This document shows positions 63,882-64,000 of a DNA stretch of 64,000 nt, piece after piece (positions within the stretch are counted from its first letter, which is position 1; every line of letters begins with the position of its first letter). Source of the DNA: Nonomuraea helvata (lineage in GTDB: Bacteria; Actinomycetota; Actinomycetes; Streptosporangiales; Streptosporangiaceae); NCBI RefSeq assembly GCF_039535785.1, contig NZ_BAAAXV010000001.1, positions 930,001 through 994,000 on the forward strand. Direction: 5' to 3'. The notes below the pieces were generated by a model. The model made no database searches. It had not been told where the DNA came from and saw only the letters and a list, made by a program, of their open reading frames with translations. The position numbers were made by a program, and so were the translations under genes.

Positions 63882-64000
63882 ATGACACGCGAGTTCTCCA
63901 AGATCAAGGAGTCGCTGGCCTCCTGGAGCGACATCCGTCAGCTGCTGCGCGGCGGCGAGCAGGGCCAGCTCGTGCCCGTCGTGATCCCCAAGGACCGGCG
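63882..64000 (+). CDS. Downstream partner of the SPFH gene (truncated by window)
   Basis: ATG 63882, one base after the SPFH stop, with GGGGGAG upstream. Only the first 39 residues are present: MTREFSKIKESLASWSDIRQ continuing with LLRGGEQGQLVPVVIPKDR. No signal peptide. The family cannot be told from this much. Confidence 0.7.
   Translation, partial: MTREFSKIKESLASWSDIRQLLRGGEQGQLVPVVIPKDR

Overview
The window is about 64 kb of very GC-rich chromosome from an actinobacterium. A complete mce lipid-import operon, an LprG/MFS lipoprotein-exporter pair, parA-scpA-scpB, many GTG starts and pervasive ATGA/GTGA stop-start overlaps point to a filamentous actinomycete. A Streptosporangiaceae member such as Nonomuraea is my guess from general gene style, not proven by the sequence.

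Layout. 1-5564 (minus strand): a translationally coupled sugar operon with a secreted GH114 glycosidase, a PfkB kinase, a GH4 glycosidase, a solute-binding lipoprotein and two ABC permeases (the last cut by the window edge). 5565-8282: an AT-richer gap and a TnpB-only IS200/IS605-type element whose probable right end supplies the stop codon of the neighbouring gene. 8144-9238: a membrane-anchored protein and a two-CBS-domain protein. 9463-19021 (plus): a tiny leader ORF, two YrbE permeases, six Mce proteins, an Mce-associated membrane protein and a Sfp-type phosphopantetheinyl transferase, all coupled. An IS5-family element sits immediately after its stop. 20103-25116: cation efflux protein, MarR regulator, LprG-like lipoprotein plus P55-like MFS transporter, and a membrane SpoIIE-type phosphatase.

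25210-26722: an archaeal-type aspartyl-tRNA synthetase preceded by a T-box riboswitch with a GAC (Asp) specifier. 26768-28854: der and cmk. 28999-32458: accessory block (carotenoid oxygenase with TetR, GT2 glycosyltransferase, a GT2 remnant, DUF2795). 32548-42218: a conserved core run on the minus strand (tyrA, aroH, RluB-type pseudouridine synthase with a huge RGG tail, scpB, scpA, parA, xerD, Nudix hydrolase, pyrG).

42290-52707: acyltransferase, nitronate monooxygenase, then an amino-sugar salvage locus: GH89 alpha-N-acetylglucosaminidase, MurQ and a BadF-type amino-sugar kinase on the minus strand, facing a ROK regulator and an ABC importer on the plus strand. 52790-64000: small membrane and hydrolase genes, Uma2-like nuclease, zinc-ribbon protein, a RIO kinase preceded by a leader peptide and mutually exclusive hairpins, a cupin with an ArsR-rhodanese fusion, uvrB, and a small XRE regulator divergent from an SPFH-domain protein.

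The signals I find most worth following are the Asp T-box, the RIO-kinase leader with competing hairpins, the GH114/GH4 transport operon, the GH89-MurQ-kinase operon, and the TnpB element that rewrites a host stop codon. No rRNA, tRNA or CRISPR array was seen.
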